The notes under the pieces are model-generated. The model saw only the letters and a program-made list of their open reading frames with translations. It was not told where the DNA came from and did not search any database. Made by a program: the position numbers and the translations under genes. A stretch of 46,418 nucleotides of DNA from Candidatus Thalassarchaeaceae archaeon (GTDB lineage: Archaea > Thermoplasmatota > Poseidoniia > Poseidoniales > Thalassarchaeaceae), in the NCBI GenBank assembly GCA_023700245.1, contig JAJPRE010000010.1:1-46418 (forward strand), written 5' to 3'. Below are positions 1 through 12,410 of the stretch, in pieces. Every line of letters starts with the position of its first letter. The first letter of the stretch is position 1.

Positions 1-1
1 G

Positions 2-655
2 GCAGAAGAAGTAGTAGAAGTAGTAGAAGAAGTAGTAGAAGTAGTAGAAGTGGCAGAAGAAGTAGTAGAAGTAGTAGAAGAAGTAGCAGAAGAAGTAGTA
101 GAATCTGATAATACACTAGACAAACTTTTAGAGCAAGCTTCAGAATCTGAAAATCCAGAAGACCGTTCACTTAGATTAATCGCAAAAGGAGATTTATCCG
201 GCGCCCTTGAGGTGTGGAAAAAGGCAACTATAAATCAAAGCTCAAATCCTAAGAATTGGAGGGGATTGGCCCATGTATTGGATTTGATGAATGAATCAGA
301 TAAAAGTAAAATTGCTCAAAGCCATGCAGAAAGAATTGAATCTAAAGCAATTTCAGATAAAACTGGTAGGAAAATGGAAGATATTCTTGCAGATTTACTC
401 GATGATGGAATATTGAATTTCAGTGCAGGTTCTGATGCTGGTGCGAACAGTAATATTCAAATTATGCCGGCGGCTGACGATCTAACTAGACTTCCAGGAA
501 TTGGCAAAGTCGGCGCTCAAAAATTATCTGATGCTGGCATTACTACATTTGACCAAGTTTCCAAAGTTGAAAATTCTAAAATAATGGAAATAATTAATGC
601 TAAAAAATTAAATAATTGGTCAGAATTAGCAAAAAAACTTCAAGAAGAGTGGTAA
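2..655 (+). CDS. Val/Glu-repeat protein with C-terminal helix-hairpin-helix (5' partial)
   Basis: The reading frame is open to the left edge of the window, so this is the 3' part of a longer gene; the GTG at base 50 lies inside a run of GAA and GTA codons and is probably an internal valine, not the start. The first 35 or so residues are a low-complexity Glu/Val repeat (units such as EEVVEVV). A middle segment follows, with a short helical stretch containing DLSGALEVWKKA that looks TPR-like. The C-terminal 55 residues carry LPGIGKVGAQKLSDAGI, a helix-hairpin-helix of the kind found at the ends of many archaeal proteins and in DUF4332-like domains, suggesting DNA or protein binding. Specific function unknown. 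The acidic repeat resembles the flexible tails of ribosomal or chromatin-associated proteins, but the part in the window does not identify the protein. Confidence 0.7.
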   Translation, partial: AEEVVEVVEEVVEVVEVAEEVVEVVEEVAEEVVESDNTLDKLLEQASESENPEDRSLRLIAKGDLSGALEVWKKATINQSSNPKNWRGLAHVLDLMNESDKSKIAQSHAERIESKAISDKTGRKMEDILADLLDDGILNFSAGSDAGANSNIQIMPAADDLTRLPGIGKVGAQKLSDAGITTFDQVSKVENSKIMEIINAKKLNNWSELAKKLQEEW

Positions 656-698
656 ACTCTTGATAATAAACTATTATGTTATTTTCTATGGCATAGTT

Positions 699-707
699 AA
701 TATATAA
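699..707 (+). promoter_or_regulatory. Candidate TATA box for the small membrane protein gene
   Basis: The sequence AATATATAA lies about 30 bases before the ATG at 737. That distance fits an archaeal TATA box with a start of transcription a few bases before the start codon. No ribosome binding site is visible before this ATG, so the transcript may have a very short leader. Confidence 0.35.
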
Positions 708-736
708 CAAACACTTCGTTTGTAACAGATTGAGTT

Positions 737-1027
737 ATGGATATTGAATTAGACGCAAATATAAGAATGGCTTTGTTGATTTCGACTGTGGTTTTAGTAG
801 TTTTTGAACTATTAAATATGACAGGAATGCTCGGAGGAGGAGATGATAAGTTATTCTTGATAGACCTCTTAGGAATTGGTAGTGGAGAAGCATTTAGGCC
901 AGATACAGGATTCAGTACTCAAGACTTAATTGGATTTGTTCTTGTAGGAATAATGGGTGCAGTTTGGTTTTTATCAGCAGAAGATGATTTAGATTGGGAA
1001 GCACTTCTTGCAGATGAAGAAGAATAA
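737..1027 (+). CDS. Small two-helix membrane protein, unknown function
   Basis: The product has 96 residues. Two hydrophobic segments are visible, about residues 11-30 (ALLISTVVLVVFELLNM) and 64-80 (LIGFVLVGIMGAVWFL), joined by a loop rich in glycine and acidic residues. The C-terminus is strongly acidic (EDDLDWEALLADEEE). No family is recognised. It has its own TATA-like element and stands alone between the preceding HhH protein gene and the convergent dph2. A role as a small subunit of a membrane complex is possible but is not shown by anything here. Confidence 0.6.
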   Translation: MDIELDANIRMALLISTVVLVVFELLNMTGMLGGGDDKLFLIDLLGIGSGEAFRPDTGFSTQDLIGFVLVGIMGAVWFLSAEDDLDWEALLADEEE

Positions 1028-1194
1028 TAATCATGTTATTTTAAATTATTCAAATATGGTGTATTATCCATATCTATTAGTTATCTTATCAATGTTCTAG
1101 CACATTTTAATGAATTTATTAGCTATGAAGAATAATAATTATAATAATATAATTGAATTCTTAATTATTAAGTATGATTGCTATTACCTACCTA

Positions 1195-2304
1195 TCAAGG
1201 TATTTCATCGAATTGATAACCATTTTCCCATTCCTTTTCACCTAATGCTACTTCAAGTTCATAGGGCGTTATCAATGCTTTAGCATATCTCACCGAATCA
1301 TCAATGGCTATTCTTGGACAAGCAGTATTGACAAATGCATCTACTGGATAAAAATCTATTAATTCCGGACTTACATGATCCAATGCTAATAAATATCCCT
1401 TTCTACCATGCTTTTCCAATAGTCTTTTCATCCGAATTGCTAAATTTCTTCTCATCTGTCCTGGTTTTTCCCCGATTAAGATACCAAATGTTTTACAATT
1501 ATCTACTGACATTATTAGTCCAAATCGCTGCCTAAGAATTCTCTCTATCCTCTCTAATCCCATTTCGCTTGCTTCTCCATTATAGGGGTCAAGTAATGCT
1601 AATGGTTTTCCAGTATGCATCACTAATCCAATGGGGTGAAAATCTCCAGAGCCAAGAAATATGTAGTGGCCAATGTCATCCTGATCTCCTGAATAATTAC
1701 AACCAAGAACCTGGCCTGGAAAAGATAACCTCTCTCCTCCCACTGGTATTACAACTTCAAAACCAGCGTTCTCTAGTCTTTCTTTATAACTCTCCAAAAG
1801 GTGTAGGTGTTGAATAGATCCAACTAATCCTAATTTATTACCTGTAAGTGGAGATACTCTTCCTACTGCATCAAGAAAACGTGATTGAGCTTCTTCTTTA
1901 GTAAGTTCAGTATCTTCTTTTGACTCAATTAATCTATTTTCCGACATTTCTCTATGTTTCATCAATATTTTTAATACAGGTTCTATTTCCGGATCTCCAT
2001 CATATGTAACTGGTATGAAATGAGTTGGCATGCCTGAATCTATATTCATCTGACTATGGCCCATGTGTGCAACTAATTCTACCCCCATCATTCTCATTTT
2101 ATCATGAACTAAGTCACAAGCACCATAGCAAGGATCTGCAGCCAAAACTACCTTTGCAGACGAGCCCCCCTCTATCATATCCATCATTTCAAGCGCCTGC
2201 ATTTTCAATCCTTCAGGCACTTGAAGGGCGATTAATCTGTGATCATTATCTTTAATTCTTTCAACTAATTCCTCTAATTGAAAATCATGTCTTTCTAGGT
2301 CCAT
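1195..2304 (-). CDS. dph2: Diphthamide synthase radical enzyme Dph2
   Basis: Dph2 transfers the 3-amino-3-carboxypropyl group of SAM to a histidine of elongation factor aEF2, the first step of diphthamide synthesis, using a non-classical radical SAM 4Fe-4S cluster. The 369-residue product has the three widely separated cysteines that hold the cluster in archaeal Dph2: C59 in DPCYGACD, C202 in LGCNYSGD and C329 in NTACPRIAID. Length is close to that of other archaeal members (about 340 residues). The region at about 115-145 is a charged insertion between domains. It is the last gene of a tight minus-strand set with L10e and hpt (9-base gap to hpt), a translation and nucleotide grouping. Its cluster would depend on the suf genes at 21306-24622. 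Confidence 0.93.
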   Translation of the reverse strand: MDLERHDFQLEELVERIKDNDHRLIALQVPEGLKMQALEMMDMIEGGSSAKVVLAADPCYGACDLVHDKMRMMGVELVAHMGHSQMNIDSGMPTHFIPVTYDGDPEIEPVLKILMKHREMSENRLIESKEDTELTKEEAQSRFLDAVGRVSPLTGNKLGLVGSIQHLHLLESYKERLENAGFEVVIPVGGERLSFPGQVLGCNYSGDQDDIGHYIFLGSGDFHPIGLVMHTGKPLALLDPYNGEASEMGLERIERILRQRFGLIMSVDNCKTFGILIGEKPGQMRRNLAIRMKRLLEKHGRKGYLLALDHVSPELIDFYPVDAFVNTACPRIAIDDSVRYAKALITPYELEVALGEKEWENGYQFDEIP

Positions 2305-2313
2305 TTAGATTCC

Positions 2314-2892
2314 TCACTCAATTATTCCAACTTTACCATCTATTATTTCAATTTTAGCAAGGGAACGTATTGGCCACTCAGGCCTTTCATTTTTCAAGCG
2401 TTCTAACCCATTACCTTTCTCAATAGCTATAATTATGTCTTGTAGTATTATTCCCATATTTTGTAAAGTTTGAAGAATTGGTTCCAATGTTCCTCCAGTG
2501 GAAATTACGTCATCAACAATTAATATTTTTTCTCCTTTCTTTATGTCATTGATATAAACAGTTGATTCAGAGTATCCCGTAGATACGTTCACTGAAACTT
2601 CTCCCTCCATTCCATATGATCTTTTTCTTATTACTACGGTAGGCTTGCCTGTTGCATCTCCAACAGCTGCCAATAATGGTAAACCCATTGCTTCAACACT
2701 TACTATCAAATCAATTTCATTCCAGTCAACAATTGAAACTATTAGATCTCTTGTTGCTCTCAAAACTTCTGCTTCCATCCTTGGTATACCATCAGATATA
2801 GGATGAATAAAATATGGATAATCACCCTTCCAAATTATTGGAGCACCAAGCAAAGAATCTTGGAGAATTTTTAATGAGGAACTATCTTCCAT
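2314..2892 (-). CDS. hpt: Archaeal hypoxanthine/guanine phosphoribosyltransferase
   Basis: The enzyme salvages hypoxanthine and guanine with PRPP to give IMP and GMP. The 192-residue product has the PRPP-binding loop ILIVDDVISTGGT at about residues 124-136. Its overall pattern is that of archaeal Hpt: N-terminal APIIWKGDYPYFIHPISDGIPR, then VSVEAMGLPLLAAV, then VVIRKRSYG. These three blocks separate it from adenine phosphoribosyltransferases and from xanthine or orotate enzymes. It lies 12 bases after the L10e gene and 9 bases before dph2, so the three are very likely one transcript. Substrate range (hypoxanthine, guanine or both) cannot be read from the sequence. Confidence 0.88.
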   Translation of the reverse strand: MEDSSSLKILQDSLLGAPIIWKGDYPYFIHPISDGIPRMEAEVLRATRDLIVSIVDWNEIDLIVSVEAMGLPLLAAVGDATGKPTVVIRKRSYGMEGEVSVNVSTGYSESTVYINDIKKGEKILIVDDVISTGGTLEPILQTLQNMGIILQDIIIAIEKGNGLERLKNERPEWPIRSLAKIEIIDGKVGIIE

Positions 2893-2904
2893 GATATTTC
2901 ACGT

Positions 2905-3444
2905 CTACACTAAACCTTTCAAATGCTCGGAACCCTTAGTTACGGATGTAGTACAAGGAGTTGGGAACTTACAATTTGCCTTCCTTAATGCATTCTTGGC
3001 CGCTAGATAGTTTTCAGGATCAGTTTTTATTGACATGATTGTCTGATTTCTTTGCACTCTAGCTGCAGTACCTACATTTTTTCCAAAAGATAATCTCATA
3101 CCTTGGGAAACCCTATCTGCGCCTGCGCCTGTCGCCTGTTTATTTTCTCTAAGAATCTGATGAGGATACGTATGCATCCTTAGAGCATAACCTTCTGTTC
3201 CCGATGAATCCCTAATTGTTGCATTTGCAACCTGCCTAGCTGCTTCTAATGCGCTATCTCTGACTTGACATGGATTATCTGCTTTCAACTCAATAGTAAC
3301 CAAGAACTCGTTTGCCTCAGCCTTTTTTCTATTGCCCATATGATAACGTAGAATTCTATTATTTGGGACACCTCCGGTGTATTTCCTACGTGTAAAAGAT
3401 TGGCCCTTTATCCTACGATACATTACTGCTGGTTTACGTGCCAT
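2905..3444 (-). CDS. rpl10e: Large-subunit ribosomal protein L10e (uL16)
   Basis: This is the archaeal/eukaryal counterpart of bacterial L16, a 50S protein near the peptidyl transferase centre and the A-site tRNA elbow. The 179-residue product starts with the family's typical MARKPAVMYRRIKGQSFTR and continues with GGVPNNRILRYHMGN, and its length is normal. The start is supported by GAGGT at 3451-3455, six bases before the ATG. A TATA-like TTAAATAC lies further upstream. It is the first gene of the L10e-hpt-dph2 set. Confidence 0.96.
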   Translation of the reverse strand: MARKPAVMYRRIKGQSFTRRKYTGGVPNNRILRYHMGNRKKAEANEFLVTIELKADNPCQVRDSALEAARQVANATIRDSSGTEGYALRMHTYPHQILRENKQATGAGADRVSQGMRLSFGKNVGTAARVQRNQTIMSIKTDPENYLAAKNALRKANCKFPTPCTTSVTKGSEHLKGLV

Positions 3445-3477
3445 TGGATAACCTCTTTTGCTACCGACTGACCTTTT

Positions 3478-3485
3478 GTATTTAA
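3478..3485 (-). promoter_or_regulatory. Candidate TATA box of the L10e-hpt-dph2 operon
   Basis: TTAAATAC on the minus strand lies about 34 bases before the L10e start codon, in the short gap between this gene and the exporter gene that ends at 3510. Position and composition fit an archaeal TATA box, but the match rests on sequence alone. Confidence 0.35.
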
Positions 3486-3509
3486 CAATAAGGCAGTAGC
3501 GTAGTATTA

Positions 3510-4490
3510 TTACTGACTACTATTCAATCTACTACTATCTATTTGCACCTTTCTAACTCCTCCAACAATTAATATAAATCCTAATATCATTGATAATCCA
3601 ATATTTTCTCCTAAAATTATCCATCCGCTCAATATTCCAAAAACTGGGACAAGAAATATGTAAGCAGAAGTAGATGTAGGGCCTATTTTTTCTATACCGA
3701 TTGCAAACCAAACGTTAGCAAGAACGGTTGAAAATATGCCCAAATATAATATTATTATAATTTCAGTAAAGTTAGGTTTTATGATACCATTTGATATAAT
3801 TTCCATGACCATCCAGGGAGTTAGCATAATCCAACCTAACAATGAATACCATATTACTATCTCAGATGGTAAAATTCTCAATTTAATATTTTTAATCATG
3901 GTCTTTTTTGTTATTATTGAACACAATGCCCAAGAGAAAGCTGCAATCAATATCATAAAATCCCCAAGCATTCTATCTCTAAGGGCAATATCTGTATTTG
4001 GGCTCCAACCAACAATTATAATGACGCCGATTATACTAATTATCATCCCATAAAATATATTTTTAGTAATTTTTTGACCTAATAATGGAAATGCTAGTAA
4101 TGCCGTAAAGATTGGATTAATTGGCATTATTACCGATGCATCACCAGCCGCGGTCCATTTCATTCCATGCATAAAAAGTAGTTGATAAATCATTACTCCA
4201 AATAAACCTAATACGAACATGTCGTTTAGAATACTTTTATTAGGCGGTAAAAATCTAACATTTTGTCTATTGAAAAACTTATACAAATACCAAATATAGA
4301 AAATAATAACTACACTCAAATATCTTATCCATGCAGAAGTTGCAGGCCCCATAGTGGCTGGATTATCTTCAAATCCATTACTTAATATTCTTGCTGCAGC
4401 CCAAGATGTACCCCAAATAATTGATACAAATAATAATATTAAATGAGTACTAAAATCTCGTTTATAATTTTCAAACATAAGATCACTCAA
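3510..4490 (-). CDS. EamA/DMT-family transporter
   Basis: The 326-residue product is almost entirely hydrophobic, with about ten membrane segments arranged as two EamA-type halves. The first begins at HLILLFVSIIWGTSWAAARI near residue 17, and the second at MILIAAFSWALCSIITKK near residue 174. The repeated small-residue and tryptophan pattern is typical of drug/metabolite exporters. Such proteins usually export amino acids, nucleotides or other metabolites; the substrate cannot be told. The start codon overlaps the aroA stop (ATGA, 4487-4490), so the two are translationally coupled. The link with aroA may hint at an aromatic compound, but that is only context. Confidence 0.85.
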   Translation of the reverse strand: MSDLMFENYKRDFSTHLILLFVSIIWGTSWAAARILSNGFEDNPATMGPATSAWIRYLSVVIIFYIWYLYKFFNRQNVRFLPPNKSILNDMFVLGLFGVMIYQLLFMHGMKWTAAGDASVIMPINPIFTALLAFPLLGQKITKNIFYGMIISIIGVIIIVGWSPNTDIALRDRMLGDFMILIAAFSWALCSIITKKTMIKNIKLRILPSEIVIWYSLLGWIMLTPWMVMEIISNGIIKPNFTEIIIILYLGIFSTVLANVWFAIGIEKIGPTSTSAYIFLVPVFGILSGWIILGENIGLSMILGFILIVGGVRKVQIDSSRLNSSQ

Positions 4491-5674
4491 ATTATGATAT
4501 TATTTATTTTATCTAAAAATTCAGGATCAGTTACTGAACATATTTCAGGATTTATTATTTTTGCACCCGTGAGAGTCGCTAATACTATCGCTGTCATTGC
4601 TATTCGATGATCATCATAAGTCTCAACTGGTTTTTTCGGTTTTTGTGGTTTTTGATGCCCGGGTATCTTTATTTCATCTCCTATTACTTCACATTTCATG
4701 CCAAAATCTTCTATTAAATTTTTAGTGTTCTCTATTCTATCTGACTCTTTGCCACGAGCGTGCTTTACTCCAGTTATTTCTCCTCCATCCGTTATGGCTA
4801 ATAATACAGCAGCAGGAGTTATCATGTCACTATAGTCAGATAAATTGATTTTTTCTAGCCCCTTAGATTTCAATATATCAATTCCTGAATCTAAAAATTT
4901 ATTTTTATTATTATTTGACAATATTAACTCTACATCATGTAATTCAGAAAGAAGTATTGCAATCGGAATTAAGCTACTTTCAGAAGGTATCTGTACTACG
5001 TCAGGTAATTCTAAATGCGCTGTATTTACAATTATTCCATCTTTATTTTTAGTAATTTTAATTCCACATTTTTCTGCTATTTCGATCGTTAAATCTCCAT
5101 ATTCACTACTCACACTTTTTCCAATAGTATCAATAATAATTTCTCCAATATGCGTGGGTGATGATAATATTATTGCCGAAAGTGGTTGACTGGAAATATC
5201 AATGCCCAAAACTACTCTTTTTTTTGTAATTGGTCCTAAAATGGTATAGGGCGGACTATCGCCAGAAATATCGCACCCCAATTTTCTTAATCCATTGTTT
5301 AAGTGGGAAAAATCTCTTTTTTTGAGAGATTCATCCCCCTCAATTGTAACTTCTTTATTCATCATAGATGTTATTGCAGTTAAAAAATTTACAGTAGTTC
5401 CAGAATTTCCACAATTTAATATTATTTTTGTTCCATCGTTAGTTCTTTTTTCGCCGAATATTTTCCAATAATATTTATTTTTATCAACCTCTAATCCTAA
5501 GATATTCAAACAATGTACGGCAGACATAATGTCATCTCCGGGTGTACCGTCAAATTTTATGATAATATCATTTTTCGATTGGAATGCTAGCATTAACCAT
5601 CTAATCATGTGACTTTTAGATGGAGGTAATGACCAATGAATAGGGTCCGATAATTTAATCGGAAATATTTCCAT
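4487..5674 (-). CDS. aroA: 3-phosphoshikimate 1-carboxyvinyltransferase (EPSP synthase)
   Basis: AroA joins shikimate-3-phosphate and PEP to make EPSP in the shikimate pathway. The 395-residue product shows the family motifs in order: LPPSKSHMIRW near residue 16 (catalytic Lys and Ser), NCGNSGTTVNFL near 89, the RGKESDRI segment near 308, and YDDHRIAMTA near 355. Length is slightly short of the usual 420-430, as often in archaea. It overlaps the downstream exporter by four bases. aroD, another shikimate-pathway gene, lies separately at 11597. The proline in LPPSKS replaces the glycine of the usual LPGSKS, a change outside the catalytic residues. Confidence 0.93.
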   Translation of the reverse strand: MEIFPIKLSDPIHWSLPPSKSHMIRWLMLAFQSKNDIIIKFDGTPGDDIMSAVHCLNILGLEVDKNKYYWKIFGEKRTNDGTKIILNCGNSGTTVNFLTAITSMMNKEVTIEGDESLKKRDFSHLNNGLRKLGCDISGDSPPYTILGPITKKRVVLGIDISSQPLSAIILSSPTHIGEIIIDTIGKSVSSEYGDLTIEIAEKCGIKITKNKDGIIVNTAHLELPDVVQIPSESSLIPIAILLSELHDVELILSNNNKNKFLDSGIDILKSKGLEKINLSDYSDMITPAAVLLAITDGGEITGVKHARGKESDRIENTKNLIEDFGMKCEVIGDEIKIPGHQKPQKPKKPVETYDDHRIAMTAIVLATLTGAKIINPEICSVTDPEFLDKINNIII

Positions 5675-5715
5675 CTGGTATAATGCACTAGAACTTGATT
5701 AATGTGACTATCTAT

Positions 5716-6549
5716 TTACGGCTTTCTTATGAGGTCACCAAAATCTACCTTCTTATCCCAATTCAATGCTTTATCATCTATTATACTATTTTTCAAACTC
5801 TCTTCTAAATTGTCATTTATTTTCACAAGATTATTCTGATGTAGGAGCTTTGGACTCAATCCTGGTAAGAATATCGCAACTGCCTTCGGGACTCTTCCAG
5901 GGTATACTTCATTTACATGCCTTACAATATTTGTTGTACATGTATTTGTTATTGTATTGTACCATTCAGGCTTTTCATATAATTTATTAGTTCTCTTCAA
6001 ATATGATTCAAAGAGCCTTCTCTCATTTCCTTCTCCTAATACTACCGCTTCAAATAAGTGCGTTACTGAATTCTTTCTACATATGCCCCTTACTCCTATT
6101 GAATCTCTTTCAGTAGCCCAAACATATATCAATTCATATTTACGAAACAATCCCTTTATTGGATGATATTTTTCACCTATTTCTCTTCTGACTTCTATTG
6201 AGCAAGTTATTCTAGTCCCATCCTCAAATTCAAAACTCATTATGGTGTGTGCCATTTGCCTTTTTTTAGGGTCAAAATACTCTAGAATAAACCATATTTT
6301 CGAAACCTTTGTCAGATCAAATTTCCTATCTATCCATTTTTCATCATAATCTCTTGTACTCCTCCAATCAAAATCTCTAATGTTTTTAATTATTACTTCT
6401 TCATCTTCGAATTCAACAAAGGCCAATTCTTTATTGTCGACTACCCAAACTCTATCATTAGATGGTTTTAGATTAAAATATCTGAGAAAAACTATGATGA
6501 TTAAAATTATAATTATAATTCCAATTGCAGACAGATATGTGGTATTCAT
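5716..6549 (-). CDS. Membrane-anchored DUF4105-like protein
   Basis: The 277-residue product has one N-terminal membrane anchor (about residues 5-23, rich in isoleucine). The rest should lie outside the membrane or in the cytoplasm. The body resembles DUF4105: MSFEFEDGTRITCSIEVRREIGE around residues 103-125, then KYELIYVWATERD, and WYNTITNTCTTNIVRH around 197-212. The conserved Cys in CTTNI, together with His residues, has the look of a catalytic site, but no activity is established as far as I know. It is followed by aroA 41 bases downstream on the same strand. A cell-envelope hydrolase is a guess only. Confidence 0.65.
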   Translation of the reverse strand: MNTTYLSAIGIIIIILIIIVFLRYFNLKPSNDRVWVVDNKELAFVEFEDEEVIIKNIRDFDWRSTRDYDEKWIDRKFDLTKVSKIWFILEYFDPKKRQMAHTIMSFEFEDGTRITCSIEVRREIGEKYHPIKGLFRKYELIYVWATERDSIGVRGICRKNSVTHLFEAVVLGEGNERRLFESYLKRTNKLYEKPEWYNTITNTCTTNIVRHVNEVYPGRVPKAVAIFLPGLSPKLLHQNNLVKINDNLEESLKNSIIDDKALNWDKKVDFGDLIRKP

Positions 6550-6594
6550 GTTATTGTCATATCCTAAATAGACTTCAACTTAGTGGCTTATTTG

Positions 6595-6681
6595 TGGCGC
6601 GGCAGGGGAGATTCGAACTCCCGCGGTGAAACACCAATGGATTAGCAATCCATCGCAATGGCCAGGCTATGCGACTGCCGC
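6595..6681 (-). tRNA. tRNA-Ser (GCU anticodon)
   Basis: On the minus strand the sequence folds into a complete class II tRNA. The acceptor stem GCGGCAG pairs with CTGCCGC (6675-6681 with 6599-6605). The anticodon stem ATGGA/TCCAT encloses the loop TTGCTAA, giving anticodon GCU for AGC and AGU codons. The T arm is GGGAG-TTCGAAT-CTCCC, and a long variable arm has the stem GGTG/CACC, as expected for serine. The discriminator base is G. CCA follows in the DNA at 6595-6597. No intron is present. Confidence 0.97.
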
Positions 6682-6725
6682 AACAGCCCTCGCACCTTAG
6701 ATATCGGCTTAAGTCGAACGGTAGA

Positions 6726-11454
<4,729 letters not shown>

Positions 11455-11459
11455 CTAGT

Positions 11460-11483
11460 GCAAAGGGGTTATTCAACCCTTGC
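11460..11483. promoter_or_regulatory. Second, imperfect inverted repeat upstream of gyrB
   Basis: GCAAAGGGGTT (11460-11470) and AACCCTTGC (11475-11483) can pair with two bulged bases around a four-base loop. Like the first repeat it contains GGGTT and AACCC halves. Its centre is about 46 bases from that of the first. It lies in the 193-base gap between divergent gyrB and aroD. Confidence 0.4.
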
Positions 11484-11561
11484 GATGGTTGTACTAAAAA
11501 CTGCTAATTTGGATGTTTTTTTAAGAATATCAGATTAATTTGAAAACTAATGTCCACACGA

Positions 11562-11570
11562 CATAATTAA
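11562..11570 (+). promoter_or_regulatory. Candidate TATA box of aroD
   Basis: CATAATTAA lies about 27-35 bases before the aroD start codon at 11597, where a TATA box for a short leader would be expected. Sequence resemblance only. Confidence 0.3.
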
Positions 11571-11596
11571 ACAGAAAAGTTGATTCGGCTTACAGT

Positions 11597-12409
11597 ATGG
11601 ATATGCCACTGGTATGTGTTTCTCTTCAGGGTTGCACAGTTAGTGATGTGCTGAAAGATGCAGCTAGTGCTACTGCAATCGGTGCAGATCTAGTTGAAGT
11701 AAGGTTAGATAAATTGTGGACAACAAAACAAGAAATACCTGCTAAAGAGGAAGAAAATAAGGATTTCAAATCTAATAAAATAAATGCCAATAACATTAAT
11801 TTTATATTTTTACCAAAACCATTAGAATCACTCGACCTCCCCTCGGTACTTGTTTCACTAAAACAGGGTATTGTTTTACCGGTAATATTGACTTGTAGGC
11901 CAGTTAATGAGGGAGGATATTTTCCAGGTAATGAGGAAGAACGTATCGAAGTTTTGAGAAAAGCTATCGAAAGCGGAGTAAGTTGGATTGATTTAGAACT
12001 AGATATAGATGAACATAATAGAAATAATTTAGTATCGCTTGCTCAAAAAATGGGCACTAAAATAATAGCATCATCTCATGTCTTAGATCAATCGCCAAAT
12101 TCTTCTGAAATTATTCAAGATATTAAAGATAACAAAGAATCCGGTGATGTGCTTAAGATATGTTATTCTACTTCTGGTAGAAATGATGGAATTAATTTAT
12201 TCGAAGCTGCATGGGAATTGAAAAATTCAGAAATAAATACTTCAATTATGGGATTAGGTCAATCTGGAGATTGGACTCGCATACATTCACCTATTTTGGG
12301 GCAAGCCATAGTTTACTCAACCATGGAAAATGGATGGCATCTTGCTCAGAAAGGAATGATCAATACTGCAGATTTAAAAAATGCTTGGGAAATGTTAAAT
12401 TACCAATGA
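11597..12409 (+). CDS. aroD: Type I 3-dehydroquinate dehydratase
   Basis: AroD removes water from 3-dehydroquinate through a Schiff base with lysine. The 270-residue product has the barrel motifs of type I enzymes: DLVEVRLDKL near residue 31, VILTCRP near 96, the catalytic histidine H161 in ASSHVLDQSP and the Schiff-base lysine K187 in VLKICYS. The substrate loop near the C-terminus reads GDWTRIHSPILGQAIVYST. Residues 41-92 form a longer and more charged link between the first two strands than in typical 220-250-residue archaeal enzymes. It is monocistronic, divergent from gyrB and convergent with the next gene with a one-base gap. Confidence 0.9.
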   Translation: MDMPLVCVSLQGCTVSDVLKDAASATAIGADLVEVRLDKLWTTKQEIPAKEEENKDFKSNKINANNINFIFLPKPLESLDLPSVLVSLKQGIVLPVILTCRPVNEGGYFPGNEEERIEVLRKAIESGVSWIDLELDIDEHNRNNLVSLAQKMGTKIIASSHVLDQSPNSSEIIQDIKDNKESGDVLKICYSTSGRNDGINLFEAAWELKNSEINTSIMGLGQSGDWTRIHSPILGQAIVYSTMENGWHLAQKGMINTADLKNAWEMLNYQ

Positions 12410-12410
12410 A

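Noticed and set aside
50-52. GTG as the start codon of the first gene
   Set aside because: The same frame is open to the window edge through the GAA/GTA repeat, so the GTG is more simply an internal valine codon.
2-110. CRISPR array or tandem DNA repeat
   Set aside because: The repeat follows codons of one open frame (GTA, GAA) with no spacer sequences, so it is coding low complexity.
1028-1194. Possible small RNA or gene in the gap after the small membrane protein
   Set aside because: The 167-base gap is AT-rich with no stable hairpin, no conserved frame and no tRNA-like arms.
6595-6681. Integration of an element at the tRNA-Ser gene
   Set aside because: No integrase gene and no repeated 3' tRNA end is seen in the flanks.
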